From Marinomonas polaris DSM 16579 (GTDB lineage: Bacteria; Pseudomonadota; Gammaproteobacteria; Pseudomonadales; Marinomonadaceae): a stretch of 64,000 bases of DNA. Position 1 is the first letter of the stretch. The number at the start of each line of letters is the position of its first letter. The stretch spans positions 1 to 64,000 of the forward strand of contig NZ_FQVF01000020.1 of NCBI RefSeq assembly GCF_900129155.1, in the 5' to 3' direction. The position numbers were made by a program, and so were the translations under genes. Below the pieces are notes generated by a model. That model saw nothing but the letters and a program-made list of their open reading frames with translations. It was not told where the DNA came from and made no database searches. Positions 1 to 7,273 of the stretch are shown piece after piece.

Positions 1-552
1 GCGTCTTGTACGATTTTTCATATAGTCACCTGTCTAGTTCTGAGATGCATCTTAACATCCCTAATCAGGTGGCCAAATTAACTATGCCACTACAGGGGGA
101 TTAAATCTAATACCCCCAAAAACGGAATACTTCCAATTTTACCGTCTAATACCCCCGAAATTGGGGGGACTAAATACCCCCAAAATAGGGGGTCAGAACC
201 TATCACTTTAGAACCTAACAAAGAACCTAACACTTCTTTGAGTTCGCCTCCGGCAAACGCCTCAACAAAAACCAAACAGTCTTGTGTGTTTCCAAAAGAC
301 TTTGCAGTTGATCAAACCATGGTGAATTGGCTGAACGAAAAGGGGATTACCGCACCTTGGCAACTCGAAACGGAAAAGTTTGCTAATCACCACATTGCCA
401 AAGGTTCACTTTTCAAGGATTGGCGAGCGGCATGGCGAACGTGGATGTTGAACTCAATTAAATATCAGGTTCCAGCTCAACAGCAGCACAGCCCAAACGG
501 TCGGCAGGCGGTAAGCGATGCAATCAACGATATTCAAAATACGGATTGGTAA
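1..552 (+). CDS. Phage replication protein O-like, 3' part, apparently frameshifted
   Basis: The gene enters from the left edge. Frame 3 is open from base 3 to a TAA at 102-104 and reads like the end of a DNA-binding domain. Frame 1 is open from 82 to 552 and continues the same kind of protein: a Pro/Asn/Gly-rich linker (NTPKNG, NTPEIGG, YPQN) and then a C-terminal DnaT/primosome-type domain (FPKDF, W-rich, KDWRAAWRTWMLN). Removing one G from the G5 run at 95-99 joins the two frames cleanly. The family recruits the host replicative helicase to the phage origin. The linker DNA holds origin-like repeats, as in lambda O. Either the gene is broken in this prophage or the G run holds a sequencing error. 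The family call is by pattern and moderately sure. Confidence 0.6.
91..193. repeat. Iteron-like C5/G5 repeats, possible phage replication origin
   Basis: Three near-identical direct copies of (T)CTAATACCCCC(A/G)AAA lie at 106-121, 145-160 and 170-186. Inverse copies with G5-G6 runs lie at about 91-105, 161-175 and 184-193. Adjacent copies form small palindromes such as ACCCCC-AAAATA-GGGGGT. In lambda-like phages the origin iterons lie inside the O gene, between the two protein domains, and these repeats occupy the matching linker. The origin role is inferred. Confidence 0.5.
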
Positions 553-624
553 TAGGGACTTAGGGCAAGGGGCGTAGTGTCCCGAAAACCACGGACATTA
601 CGATTTGAATTGCAGGTGAAGAAT

Positions 625-1044
625 ATGACAGATAAGAAAACGGTTGAAGCGATACCAAACACGCTTGGCAAGCTTAGTAAGCATGAGATTGATGAATTGG
701 TTAAATGCTTACCGCCTGAAAGTTATAGCGAGGCGCTTTTACGAGAGGAATGTTTGAAGCAGCATTCTTTACGCTTGATAGATGCGTTGAGACGAGATTT
801 TATGGAAGCAAAAGGAGATGCTCGTGGGCGTAAAATCGTCATATTCGTTACTCATGACTGCTATAGAGCCATCTTTCATCCACGAAATGAACTCCACTCA
901 ACACTAAATGAAGTAGATGAGCACGCAACGCTATGGGGTTGCGATCTGAAGGTATTTGAAGATGCGCCTACACGAAACCCTAAATACAGGCATAAGCGCG
1001 GCTTAGATTATTACATTCATATCCAATGTGTAGGGCGGATTTAA
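625..1044 (+). CDS. Hypothetical phage protein upstream of ninB
   Basis: No family is recognised. ATG 625 is chosen because AGGTG lies six bases upstream; a GTG at 577 with AAGGGG before it would add 16 residues and cannot be excluded. The product is about 139 aa, soluble, with no signal peptide or membrane segment. It is rich in charged residues, and its C-terminal half has several Tyr, His and Cys. It lies between the replication gene and ninB and ends five bases before ninB, so it belongs to the early replication/recombination operon. Many phages carry small accessory replication or recombination genes in this slot, but nothing in the sequence gives a function. Confidence 0.7.
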   Translation: MTDKKTVEAIPNTLGKLSKHEIDELVKCLPPESYSEALLREECLKQHSLRLIDALRRDFMEAKGDARGRKIVIFVTHDCYRAIFHPRNELHSTLNEVDEHATLWGCDLKVFEDAPTRNPKYRHKRGLDYYIHIQCVGRI

Positions 1045-1048
1045 GACC

Positions 1049-1504
1049 ATGGCAGCAGCAAAAGCAGATATTGAAATATTGATCAACGGAGAGGAAGACA
1101 AGTCTACCAAGATGACCATGGCTTGGGAGTTGGTTTGTAAGGCAGTGAAGGCAAACGAATCTTTGGGTCCTGTTGTCCTCAAACTTGGTCGCAAAAAGAG
1201 AAATAACGGTCAGAACGCTAGACTGTGGGCAACGCTGACGGATGTGGCCACGCAATTAGATTGGTATGGCGAGAAGTTATCACAAGAGGACTGGAAGCAT
1301 GTTTTTACCGCATCGTTGAAAAAACAAAAAGCGGTACCGGGCATTGATGGCGGCTTTGTTGTTCTCGCAACACACACAAGCACGATGAATAAAACCGAGT
1401 TTTCAGAATTACTCGAGTTAATTTATGCGTTCGGGTCAGAGCGCGGAGTGCGTTGGAGTGACCCTGTTATGAAGTATTACGAAGAGTTGGGGCTAGTCGC
1501 GTGA
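1049..1504 (+). CDS. ninB: NinB-type recombination protein
   Basis: The 151-aa product matches the NinB/Orf family of lambda, a recombination mediator that binds single-stranded DNA and can substitute for host RecFOR functions. Recognisable parts are the central KxxRNNGQNARLWATLTDVA block, the EDWKHVFTASL helix and a C-terminal ExLELIYAFGSERGVRWSDP block typical of the family. Lambda Orf is 146 aa, so the length fits. It overlaps the next gene by four bases (GTGA), which suggests translational coupling with the YbcO-like gene. This gene order is the hallmark of a lambdoid nin region. Confidence 0.88.
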   Translation: MAAAKADIEILINGEEDKSTKMTMAWELVCKAVKANESLGPVVLKLGRKKRNNGQNARLWATLTDVATQLDWYGEKLSQEDWKHVFTASLKKQKAVPGIDGGFVVLATHTSTMNKTEFSELLELIYAFGSERGVRWSDPVMKYYEELGLVA

Positions 1505-1809
1505 AAGTACGATCCGAAGCAATACGCAAAAGTGCGCGCGGCCAAGACTGCGCATTACGCATACCAGGTCATTGTAATTTCAATCCTGAAACCACGGTGC
1601 TTGCTCATGTTGGCCGTGATCGCGGTATGTCGATGAAATGTGACGACACCATGGCTGTGTATGCCTGTTCTGGGTGTCATGATGCAATTGATGGTCGAAC
1701 TACTGTGCTCGATGCAGGGACTCAAGCCTCATACATTCTTGATGCACTTGAAGAGACGCAAAACCACCTTATTCAAGCAGGACTGATATCTGTTAAGGGG
1801 CAAAAATGA
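1501..1809 (+). CDS. YbcO-like DUF1364 HNH-fold protein
   Basis: The 102-aa product resembles E. coli DLP12 prophage YbcO (DUF1364), which adopts an HNH-nuclease-like fold. Candidate metal or fold residues are C17 and C25 (RGQDC..RIPGHC), H36 (VLAHVG) and C56-x2-C59-H60 (YACSGCHDAIDGR). It starts at GTG, overlapping ninB by four bases, and its stop overlaps the next ATG (ATGA). Lambdoid phages often have a ninB-ybcO-rusA order, implying a role in processing recombination or replication intermediates. The precise substrate is unknown. Confidence 0.85.
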   Translation: MKVRSEAIRKSARGQDCALRIPGHCNFNPETTVLAHVGRDRGMSMKCDDTMAVYACSGCHDAIDGRTTVLDAGTQASYILDALEETQNHLIQAGLISVKGQK

Positions 1810-2216
1810 AATACGGTCGTGAAGTGACGTTTAGCATTCCTGAAGCGTCGATTCTGCTGAATGTGTTACTACGCATGAATCGCTGGGATAGAAAAGAATA
1901 CCACAAAGCTCTTTGTTGGAGCGTACGTGCCGCGCTAGAAAGTGAAGGTTACAAGCGCCTAAGTCCCTTTAAGCAGTGCAAGATCGAGATAGACCGCTAT
2001 TCATCGGCACTAGGCGACTGGGATGGTGTAATGGGAGGGCTTAAACCTTTATTCGATACGCTCGTTGTCTGCACCAAGACAAACCCGCTAGGGCTTGGTG
2101 TGATCGAAGACGACAACCCTAATTGCATCATTGAATGCCCTGCTATCAGACAACACAAATCAACACGTAAAGCGGCCTCGACAGTCGTAACAATTACAGA
2201 AATATTGGAGGCCTAA
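1806..2216 (+). CDS. Divergent RusA-like Holliday junction resolvase
   Basis: The 136-aa protein has the acidic pattern of RusA resolvases: D71-x-D73 followed by K80 and D84 (DWDGVMGGLKPLFDTL), then a GVIEDD block at 99-103. RusA is a small dimeric, metal-dependent endonuclease that cleaves four-way junctions. The spacing from the Asp pair to the Lys is longer than in E. coli RusA, so this is a divergent member. It is translationally coupled to the YbcO-like gene upstream (ATGA overlap), and the next gene starts one base after its stop. The family call rests on the motif, the length and the nin-region context. Confidence 0.7.
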   Translation: MKYGREVTFSIPEASILLNVLLRMNRWDRKEYHKALCWSVRAALESEGYKRLSPFKQCKIEIDRYSSALGDWDGVMGGLKPLFDTLVVCTKTNPLGLGVIEDDNPNCIIECPAIRQHKSTRKAASTVVTITEILEA

Positions 2217-3110
2217 ATGCAGTACCTATCAGCTCGCCAAATGTGGCACGATGCATTCTACTCGCGCAGCGCAAACGATCAGCTATTAGAGATCAACCGA
2301 TCTAATGCAAATCTACTCAGACAGAAACCCGTTATGAACGAAACACAGACTCGCGGCCCCGCTGACAATTCCTCTCGCGTCATGCACATGGCAAAAGCAG
2401 GGCGCGTACAATCCGAGATAGCGAAGCTTCCCGCACACCTGCAGGCGTTCGGCATGTATTGCTGGGCACCTAAAGAGCAGGACTCTTTACCAGCTTACAA
2501 ACATCACAACGAAATCGCCAACGCGCTAGCTCGTGAGATCAAAGAGAAGTTTCCGCAAGAGTACGGCCTTTATACTAGCCGTGTGAGTATCGTTATTTTA
2601 AACGTACTCAAATACGAGTTTGAACGCGACAAGGGCCGTAAGCCCCAAAACATCGATATAACGTTAGCCGGTGCCATGGCAATGCCAAAAGACAAAGTTC
2701 GCGCACAATGGGGACACATTGTTAAACACATTCGCGGCTGCATTCGGGATATGCAGTTAGTGACCGATTCAGATAAAAACCTATCAATTGCTACTTTGCA
2801 TCTATTAAAAGAATGGCAAACAAAGACAGGTGCTGAAGCAACAGAAAAACACTCAGTTATTGCAAGCCTTGCCTTGAAGTCATTCGCTCACACAGATCAG
2901 TCCTATCTATTCTCGGCAAGTGAAGAGCGTGAACCAGTGAAGCAATCCAAACCCCTCTATACAAATGAGTATCTAAGCTGGCGTGTTGGTGTAGCTGCTG
3001 CGAACTGGAAGCGCGATGGCTGGCAAGATGCGTTTGATGAAATGACAGGTGTATTGAACGGCTGGGCGAGATCTGTTTTAGAAGATATAGTAAAGCTAAG
3101 ATTAGTGTAA
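2217..3110 (+). CDS. Unknown early protein in the position of late antiterminator Q
   Basis: The 297-aa protein is not recognised by motif. It starts at ATG directly after the RusA-like stop, with TTGGAGG as ribosome site. It has repeated short regions typical of phage regulators: a basic central part (about residues 100-190, including GRKPQNIDITLAGAMAMPKDKVRAQWG, which could form a helix-turn-helix) and W-containing C-terminal helices. In lambdoid phages the last gene of the nin block before the late promoter is the antiterminator Q, and a late-type promoter with terminators lies downstream here at 6209. The Q role is inferred only from position; it could also be a replication accessory protein. 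Confidence 0.6.
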   Translation: MQYLSARQMWHDAFYSRSANDQLLEINRSNANLLRQKPVMNETQTRGPADNSSRVMHMAKAGRVQSEIAKLPAHLQAFGMYCWAPKEQDSLPAYKHHNEIANALAREIKEKFPQEYGLYTSRVSIVILNVLKYEFERDKGRKPQNIDITLAGAMAMPKDKVRAQWGHIVKHIRGCIRDMQLVTDSDKNLSIATLHLLKEWQTKTGAEATEKHSVIASLALKSFAHTDQSYLFSASEEREPVKQSKPLYTNEYLSWRVGVAAANWKRDGWQDAFDEMTGVLNGWARSVLEDIVKLRLV

Positions 3111-3128
3111 GAGCTGGAGAGAAGAAGT

Positions 3129-3806
3129 ATGGACGAAATTTCTATAAAGACAGTGCAAATAGGCATGGGAATAGCTAAAACCTTTGGAGTAGCAATCAAA
3201 AAAACAGTCTATTTATCGAGGCTTAGTCGTTTTGAGGCTTTTATAGAGGCCTTAGAGGTTTCTATAGAGTATATATCTGAAGTTGAATTAAGCGATCTAC
3301 ATAATTTTATTGAGGATTTACGAACTAGGCAGTTAATTGTTGAGCGTGCAGAGTCGATAATTTCGACCGATAGTAAGTTAATTTATATTATGCATGCACT
3401 TCTTTTGTGTAGGCAAAAAGACGTATGGTGCGGTGAAAACATAGAGAAAAGACTTATTATGATGATGGATGGTTTGTACGATGAACACTTGGAGATATTG
3501 GACAAGTGTTTTCAATGCAAGAAGGTCCGTAATGATATATCTCCATATGAGCTAAGAAGATACAACGAAAATGAAAATTTAAAATTTTTTAATGGTGAGG
3601 ATATTGGAAGAGTTGTAACTGTAATAAATGATTTGATACGTAAAGGTGTTTTTATCCCTGATGTAACTACTTCTACTAGTACTTATGCAAGCGCGTCACC
3701 TCAGTGGCAAGTTGATTTTGGTATATCGGATGAGGCAAGAGCGTTGAGATCCTTGTATTATAAAGCAAAGCTCATTACTGAATGGGTCAGTAGTAAAACT
3801 CTTTAA
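3129..3806 (+). CDS. Hypothetical protein, AT-rich accessory gene
   Basis: The 225-aa soluble protein is not recognised. A GGAGAG site precedes ATG 3129, and it starts 18 bases after the preceding gene. The N-terminal half is helical with Leu/Ile/Glu-rich segments; a CFQCKKVRND segment and a charged RRYNENENLKFF stretch lie in the middle. Its base composition and codon use (many ATA, AGA, TTA) differ from the recombination genes before it. This suggests an added cargo gene (moron) rather than a core phage gene. It is convergent with 3864-4547, and a perfect hairpin lies between them. No function is proposed. Confidence 0.65.
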   Translation: MDEISIKTVQIGMGIAKTFGVAIKKTVYLSRLSRFEAFIEALEVSIEYISEVELSDLHNFIEDLRTRQLIVERAESIISTDSKLIYIMHALLLCRQKDVWCGENIEKRLIMMMDGLYDEHLEILDKCFQCKKVRNDISPYELRRYNENENLKFFNGEDIGRVVTVINDLIRKGVFIPDVTTSTSTYASASPQWQVDFGISDEARALRSLYYKAKLITEWVSSKTL

Positions 3807-3829
3807 CCCATTAGTACGCACTTCCTGTT

Positions 3830-3853
3830 CGCAGTACGCACCTGCGTACTGCG
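3830..3853. terminator. Perfect 11-bp inverted repeat between convergent genes
   Basis: CGCAGTACGCA - CC - TGCGTACTGCG forms an 11-bp hairpin with a two-base loop, followed by TATTTT. A further direct copy of AGTACGCAC lies at 3813-3821. It sits between two convergent genes, so a bidirectional terminator is likely. The short T run makes a protein-binding palindrome an alternative. Confidence 0.5.
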
Positions 3854-3863
3854 TATTTTGATC

Positions 3864-4547
3864 CTATTTAAGTAACTCATTAATTATTAATCTTTGAATT
3901 CTTTTAGAGTCTATGACCAAACCCAACGTTAAAGATCGCATTTCATCTCTAGATTTATATTGCAGGTTTGAAAAAACTTTAATGTGCAGTTGTCGGTAAT
4001 TTTTAACAACTTCTTTTATTTCACCTTCTAAGTGGATGTTATCTGAGACGAGTGCGTGCAAAGTATCAAGTTGTATTGACACTTGATTCAGTAAATCATG
4101 GGTTTTTAGTTCGCTAACATATTTGTCATACTTTACTTTAGACTTTAGGTACTTCTCTTCTGACCCATTTTCTGGCAGAAAAGGGTATATTTCAGTCTTA
4201 AAATAGTAGTGGAATGAATCTGAAGCTTTAATCAGATTGTTTGATGTTTCTATTATAAAGCTTGTCCGCTTATCGCTTTTCATCTGGGTTAACCAGTCAC
4301 TCGCCTTAACCCAACCAAAAGCCAGCAGGCCAACAGTGCCGAGTCCAGCAAGAAGTGAGCCAATGGCCGCGACAATATCCCAAGCGCTTTTCTCTGTTTC
4401 AAGTTGAGTTTTAAAACTCACATCCCACATACCAGAAATTTTTATATCCCAGTCGATGGCAATACCAAGGCCAAAGAGTAGGCCGATAAAAAGCATCATG
4501 TAAGGGAAGGTTTTTTTATGAAGTGGCCTGTGGTCTTTTTCAGTCAT
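3864..4547 (-). CDS. Hypothetical two-transmembrane protein
   Basis: The 227-aa protein has two clear membrane segments, at about residues 15-33 (MMLFIGLLFGLGIAI) and 55-78 (a Gly/Leu/Val-rich segment before FGWVKASDWL). A long charged helical cytoplasmic domain follows, to residue 227. An AGGGA site precedes the ATG. It is read in the same direction as 4604-4909, 56 bases downstream of it, so the two are probably one operon. Such small membrane-anchored proteins in prophage accessory blocks are often immunity or exclusion genes, but nothing here proves that. Confidence 0.65.
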   Translation of the reverse strand: MTEKDHRPLHKKTFPYMMLFIGLLFGLGIAIDWDIKISGMWDVSFKTQLETEKSAWDIVAAIGSLLAGLGTVGLLAFGWVKASDWLTQMKSDKRTSFIIETSNNLIKASDSFHYYFKTEIYPFLPENGSEEKYLKSKVKYDKYVSELKTHDLLNQVSIQLDTLHALVSDNIHLEGEIKEVVKNYRQLHIKVFSNLQYKSRDEMRSLTLGLVIDSKRIQRLIINELLK

Positions 4548-4603
4548 ATAAGTCCCTATGCTGCTACTTGAATGTCGATGCTCTGATCTTTGTTTTGTTA
4601 GAA

Positions 4604-4909
4604 TTAATAAGACAGATCATTAATAAATCCATCAAGGGTACTTTTTCTATCATTTGAAGGGTCATTTAGCTTTAGATTCATCTCGAGAATTAGTGCATTA
4701 ATCATTTTTTCTGAAGTTGGATCATTGTTGTAGTTTCTCTTAATCACCTCTGGTTCGTACGCCTCAATGTTAGAATTATTTGTGGATTTTGCTGCCTGTA
4801 CTACAGCATGATAAAGGAAGCTGTGGATTGACGATTTATAGCATTGTCTTTCACCTATTTCTAAATTTTGTCTTGGTAATGCTTTTAGCTGACTTGATAG
4901 GCTTGTCAT
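4604..4909 (-). CDS. Hypothetical small protein
   Basis: The 101-aa protein is not recognised. GGAGAG lies four bases before the ATG, which supports the start. It is polar and helical, with no membrane segment or signal peptide, and is Asn/Ser/Lys-rich. It is the first gene of a leftward pair with the two-membrane-segment protein at 3864-4547 and is divergent from the rightward set that starts at 5130. The 220 bases between should hold divergent promoters, but no strong -35/-10 pair stood out by eye. Confidence 0.6.
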   Translation of the reverse strand: MTSLSSQLKALPRQNLEIGERQCYKSSIHSFLYHAVVQAAKSTNNSNIEAYEPEVIKRNYNNDPTSEKMINALILEMNLKLNDPSNDRKSTLDGFINDLSY

Positions 4910-5129
4910 TTTACTCTCCGGCTGAATAGTTAGGTTCTTGATTTCGTTATGCGACTATTTGATATCTTTACAACCTTGTGAGCAACAATAAAATTTGTGT
5001 AGGGCTTACTACTAATAGGCTAGGATTAATTTGATGCTTATCAAGATTGCCAAGGAACTCTTTTGATGTGATTATTTAAGAGCGGTAGGGAAGCCGTTAT
5101 TACTTTTCATAGTATTCAAGGAGGAACAC

Positions 5130-5288
5130 TTGGAACAACTAAAGCAATTGCTCGATAACTTAGAGCTCATTTCATTTCAAGATATTTCAGAGATCCCCGA
5201 AGACAAGCAGCATGAGGTGGCCGAGCAGATAGAGCGGCTGCAAGATAACCTAAAGCAATTGAATGAACGTAAGGAATATCATGGATAG
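5130..5288 (+). CDS. Small 52-aa Glu/Gln-rich protein with TTG start
   Basis: A TTG at 5130 preceded by a near-perfect AAGGAGGA (5118-5125) opens a 52-codon frame ending TAG at 5286-5288. The product is acidic and helical (EQLKQLLDNLE near the start, VAEQIERLQDNLKQLNER near the end), with a heptad pattern suggesting a short coiled coil. The next gene begins at ATG 5281 inside its last codons, an eight-base overlap typical of coupled translation. The strong ribosome site and the overlap are the evidence that it is real. Function unknown. Confidence 0.6.
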   Translation: MEQLKQLLDNLELISFQDISEIPEDKQHEVAEQIERLQDNLKQLNERKEYHG

Positions 5289-5514
5289 AATTTCAGCACT
5301 AAATATGTATCGATTAAATCAGCTTGATAGATGTGAAATAACCGAATGTGAAGAAGGTGTCTTCAATATTAAAATTTTTGGAATAGAAGAAGATGGCGAA
5401 TTCCTTACAGAAGACGGTGCGATATTGCCAATGCGTATTGCAGAGAAATCCTATGCGATGCTTATGGCTAGACGCATAGGATTTAAGCCAGATGAGATTG
5501 AATTTATAAAATGA
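5281..5514 (+). CDS. Hypothetical small protein
   Basis: ATG 5281 is preferred over ATG 5263 because AAGGA (5271-5275) is correctly spaced before it. The product is 77 aa, acidic and soluble (FNIKIFGIEEDGEF...), probably a small alpha/beta domain. It overlaps the 52-aa gene upstream by eight bases and the membrane protein downstream by four (ATGA), so three rightward genes form one coupled unit. Not recognised; no function proposed. Confidence 0.6.
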   Translation: MDRISALNMYRLNQLDRCEITECEEGVFNIKIFGIEEDGEFLTEDGAILPMRIAEKSYAMLMARRIGFKPDEIEFIK

Positions 5515-6191
5515 CTGTAGCTAAAGAGTACTGGAATATACCCAAACCCTCAGAAGACTTCTTAACGACACAAGGCACAAATCTAACTGTGTTTGTGGAT
5601 CATGCTGCTAAAAGTACCTATCTAGGTCTTGAAGTTACTGAGTGGACAGCTTTGTTTAGTTTGTTTGTGGCTGCTGTTGCTATTTATATAGCGAGGAAAG
5701 CCAATGAGCTAACTGAATCCGAAGCTAAGGCTAACGAAGATAGAATGAGGATTTCTATAAAGCCTCATCTTAACCTCTTTGAAAGAGGGTATGACGACAA
5801 TAATGTATTTAAAGTTGATATTGTAAATAACGGATTAGGTGCAGCTGTTATAAATTGGTGTGAGTTTGTCGTTCATTCCGGAGAGGACTTTGAATTAGAT
5901 GGGAATATATTTTCTGATTTAAAAAAATCCACATCGACTATGACGTCTTATGATTCATTGGAAAAAGCGCTGGATCATTTGTCTATTGGCAAAAACGACT
6001 GTGCCGGCTTGTTCCTTGGTAAAGGGGCGATAATGAGATCTGGTGATAGTGTTACACTATTTAAAAGCGTGAATTTATCTACTGAAGATAAATTAAAACT
6101 CGAACGCTTACGAGTAGATATAAATTACCAAGATGTTTCAGGCGGTCAGTCGCAATTTTTAAACAATTTTCTTTCCTATAATATTTCATAG
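5511..6191 (+). CDS. Hypothetical single-transmembrane protein
   Basis: The 226-aa protein has one membrane segment at about residues 43-63 (ALFSLFVAAVAIYIA) followed by a charged helix and a beta-rich C-terminal domain (IKPHLNLFERG, VDIVNNGLGAAVI). The layout, a short N-terminus, one helix and then an extended beta domain with an N-G-L-G-A-A type turn, is common in uncharacterised bacterial membrane proteins. It is coupled to the gene before it (ATGA). Along with 3864-4547 it makes this accessory block rich in membrane proteins. Function unknown. Confidence 0.6.
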   Translation: MTVAKEYWNIPKPSEDFLTTQGTNLTVFVDHAAKSTYLGLEVTEWTALFSLFVAAVAIYIARKANELTESEAKANEDRMRISIKPHLNLFERGYDDNNVFKVDIVNNGLGAAVINWCEFVVHSGEDFELDGNIFSDLKKSTSTMTSYDSLEKALDHLSIGKNDCAGLFLGKGAIMRSGDSVTLFKSVNLSTEDKLKLERLRVDINYQDVSGGQSQFLNNFLSYNIS

Positions 6192-6208
6192 TATTAAAAC
6201 TATGCCCC

Positions 6209-6237
6209 TTGACAACCTGATAATAAAAAACTAACCT
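6209..6237 (+). promoter_or_regulatory. Candidate late promoter (pR'-like)
   Basis: A perfect TTGACA (6209-6214), a 17-base spacer and TAACCT (6232-6237, four of six matches to TATAAT) lie just before two intrinsic terminators and the lysis genes. Lambda pR' has this layout, where terminators are read through only when Q is present. The elements are visible; the role is inferred. Confidence 0.55.
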
Positions 6238-6263
6238 TTTTTCCATAGTCCAGATTTACACCC

Positions 6264-6287
6264 AAAACCCGCTTCTTGCGGGTTTTT
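6264..6287 (+). terminator. Intrinsic terminator in the late leader
   Basis: AACCCGC-TTCTT-GCGGGTT with a T5 run, about 20 bases after the expected start of transcription from the 6209 promoter. A terminator this close behind a promoter suggests an antitermination checkpoint. Confidence 0.75.
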
Positions 6288-6338
6288 GCGTTTCTGGCTC
6301 CCAATTTTCGAATCTGACTGGCATAAGTCAGCTCCATT

Positions 6339-6376
6339 GCCGCCCACGTTCTAGTAGCGTGAGGCGGCTTTTTTAT
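6339..6376 (+). terminator. Second intrinsic terminator before the lysis genes
   Basis: GCCGCC-CACG pairs with CGTG-A-GGCGGC around a nine-base loop, followed by T7. It ends only 14 bases before the first lysis gene. Confidence 0.75.
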
Positions 6377-6389
6377 TTCTAGGATTTGT

Positions 6390-6725
6390 ATGACAGCTAG
6401 TAACGATCTTCTAGTTCAAGAACTTAGAGAACATCGCAAGGTATCAAGTGCTCAGCACTCGGAATTGCGAACTGCTGTGGTTGATATGGCGAAGTCTGTC
6501 TCTGAATTGACCGTGGTTGTTGCTCGATCAGAAGAGCGGCATCTGCGACAAGATGACGGATTGAGACGAATTGGTAAGCAAGTTGATGATCATGAGTTAC
6601 GAATTAGAACTGTTGAGACTGTTTCATTAACTCAGAAAGGCTATGTCTCTGGCGGCTGGAAAGTTGCCACGGTTGTAGCGGCTATCGTGTCATGTGCTGT
6701 GACCGTGGGAGTTAAGTTTTTATGA
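6390..6725 (+). CDS. Holin-like / XhlA-type coiled-coil membrane protein
   Basis: The 111-aa protein has a long charged amphipathic helix (about residues 5-80, including two RxEERHLRQDDGL-type segments) and one C-terminal membrane segment (about 90-110, VATVVAAIVSCAVTVGVKFL). This coiled-coil plus C-terminal anchor layout fits haemolysin XhlA-like lysis accessory proteins and some holins. It overlaps the endolysin start by four bases and follows the late promoter, which supports a lysis role. AGGA precedes the ATG. The exact type is uncertain. Confidence 0.6.
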   Translation: MTASNDLLVQELREHRKVSSAQHSELRTAVVDMAKSVSELTVVVARSEERHLRQDDGLRRIGKQVDDHELRIRTVETVSLTQKGYVSGGWKVATVVAAIVSCAVTVGVKFL

Positions 6726-7273
6726 GCCAACTACCACAAAATTTTAAGAAAGCGTTTGAGCTAGTGATTATCCATGAAGCTGGCTTTGTTAATGATCCAC
6801 GAGACCCAGGTGGCAAAACAAAGTTTGGTATCTCTGACCGCAGAGACGGAGAGATTGACGGGCTAGCTGATACAAACGGTGACGGGCTTGGGGATAAAGC
6901 TATCGAGTTATTAACGCTCGAAGATGCTGGAAACATTTATAAGCGTGAGTACTGGGATAAGTGCCGTTGCGACGAGTTGCCTAGTGCCATCGCAACAGCT
7001 TTATTTGATACCGCTGTGAATGTCGGGAACCACCAAGCAAAACTGTTATTGCAGCGTGCCTTGGGCGTAAAAGATGACGGCATCATTGGCCCCATCACAA
7101 TGAAGAAAGCCCAACAAGCAAGCCAACCCTATTTAATCGCACGATTTATGGCAGAGCGCCAAATGTATTACGCAGCACTGAAAAGCTGGAATACATATGG
7201 TCTTGGCTGGACTCGTCGTGTGATTGAAACCGCGCATTACTGTCTGTCACTTATCAATAAGGAGGTGAAATGA
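6722..7273 (+). CDS. Endolysin, glycoside hydrolase 108-type N-acetylmuramidase
   Basis: The 183-aa protein has the GH108 N-terminal lysozyme domain: the catalytic Glu is most likely E19 in HEAGFVNDPRDPGGKT, followed by KFGIS and the late KREYWDK segment. A second domain of the peptidoglycan-binding type follows (about 95-183, ALGVKDDGIIGPITMKKA). It cuts the sugar backbone of peptidoglycan at lysis. The usual EGG motif reads EAG here. There is no signal peptide, so a holin is needed for release. It overlaps both its upstream and downstream lysis neighbours by four bases. Confidence 0.88.
   Translation: MSQLPQNFKKAFELVIIHEAGFVNDPRDPGGKTKFGISDRRDGEIDGLADTNGDGLGDKAIELLTLEDAGNIYKREYWDKCRCDELPSAIATALFDTAVNVGNHQAKLLLQRALGVKDDGIIGPITMKKAQQASQPYLIARFMAERQMYYAALKSWNTYGLGWTRRVIETAHYCLSLINKEVK

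Noticed and set aside
91..193. The C5/G5 repeats as a CRISPR array
   Set aside because: Units of about 15 bases with no constant spacing or spacers, and no cas genes; they fit iterons or linker coding better.
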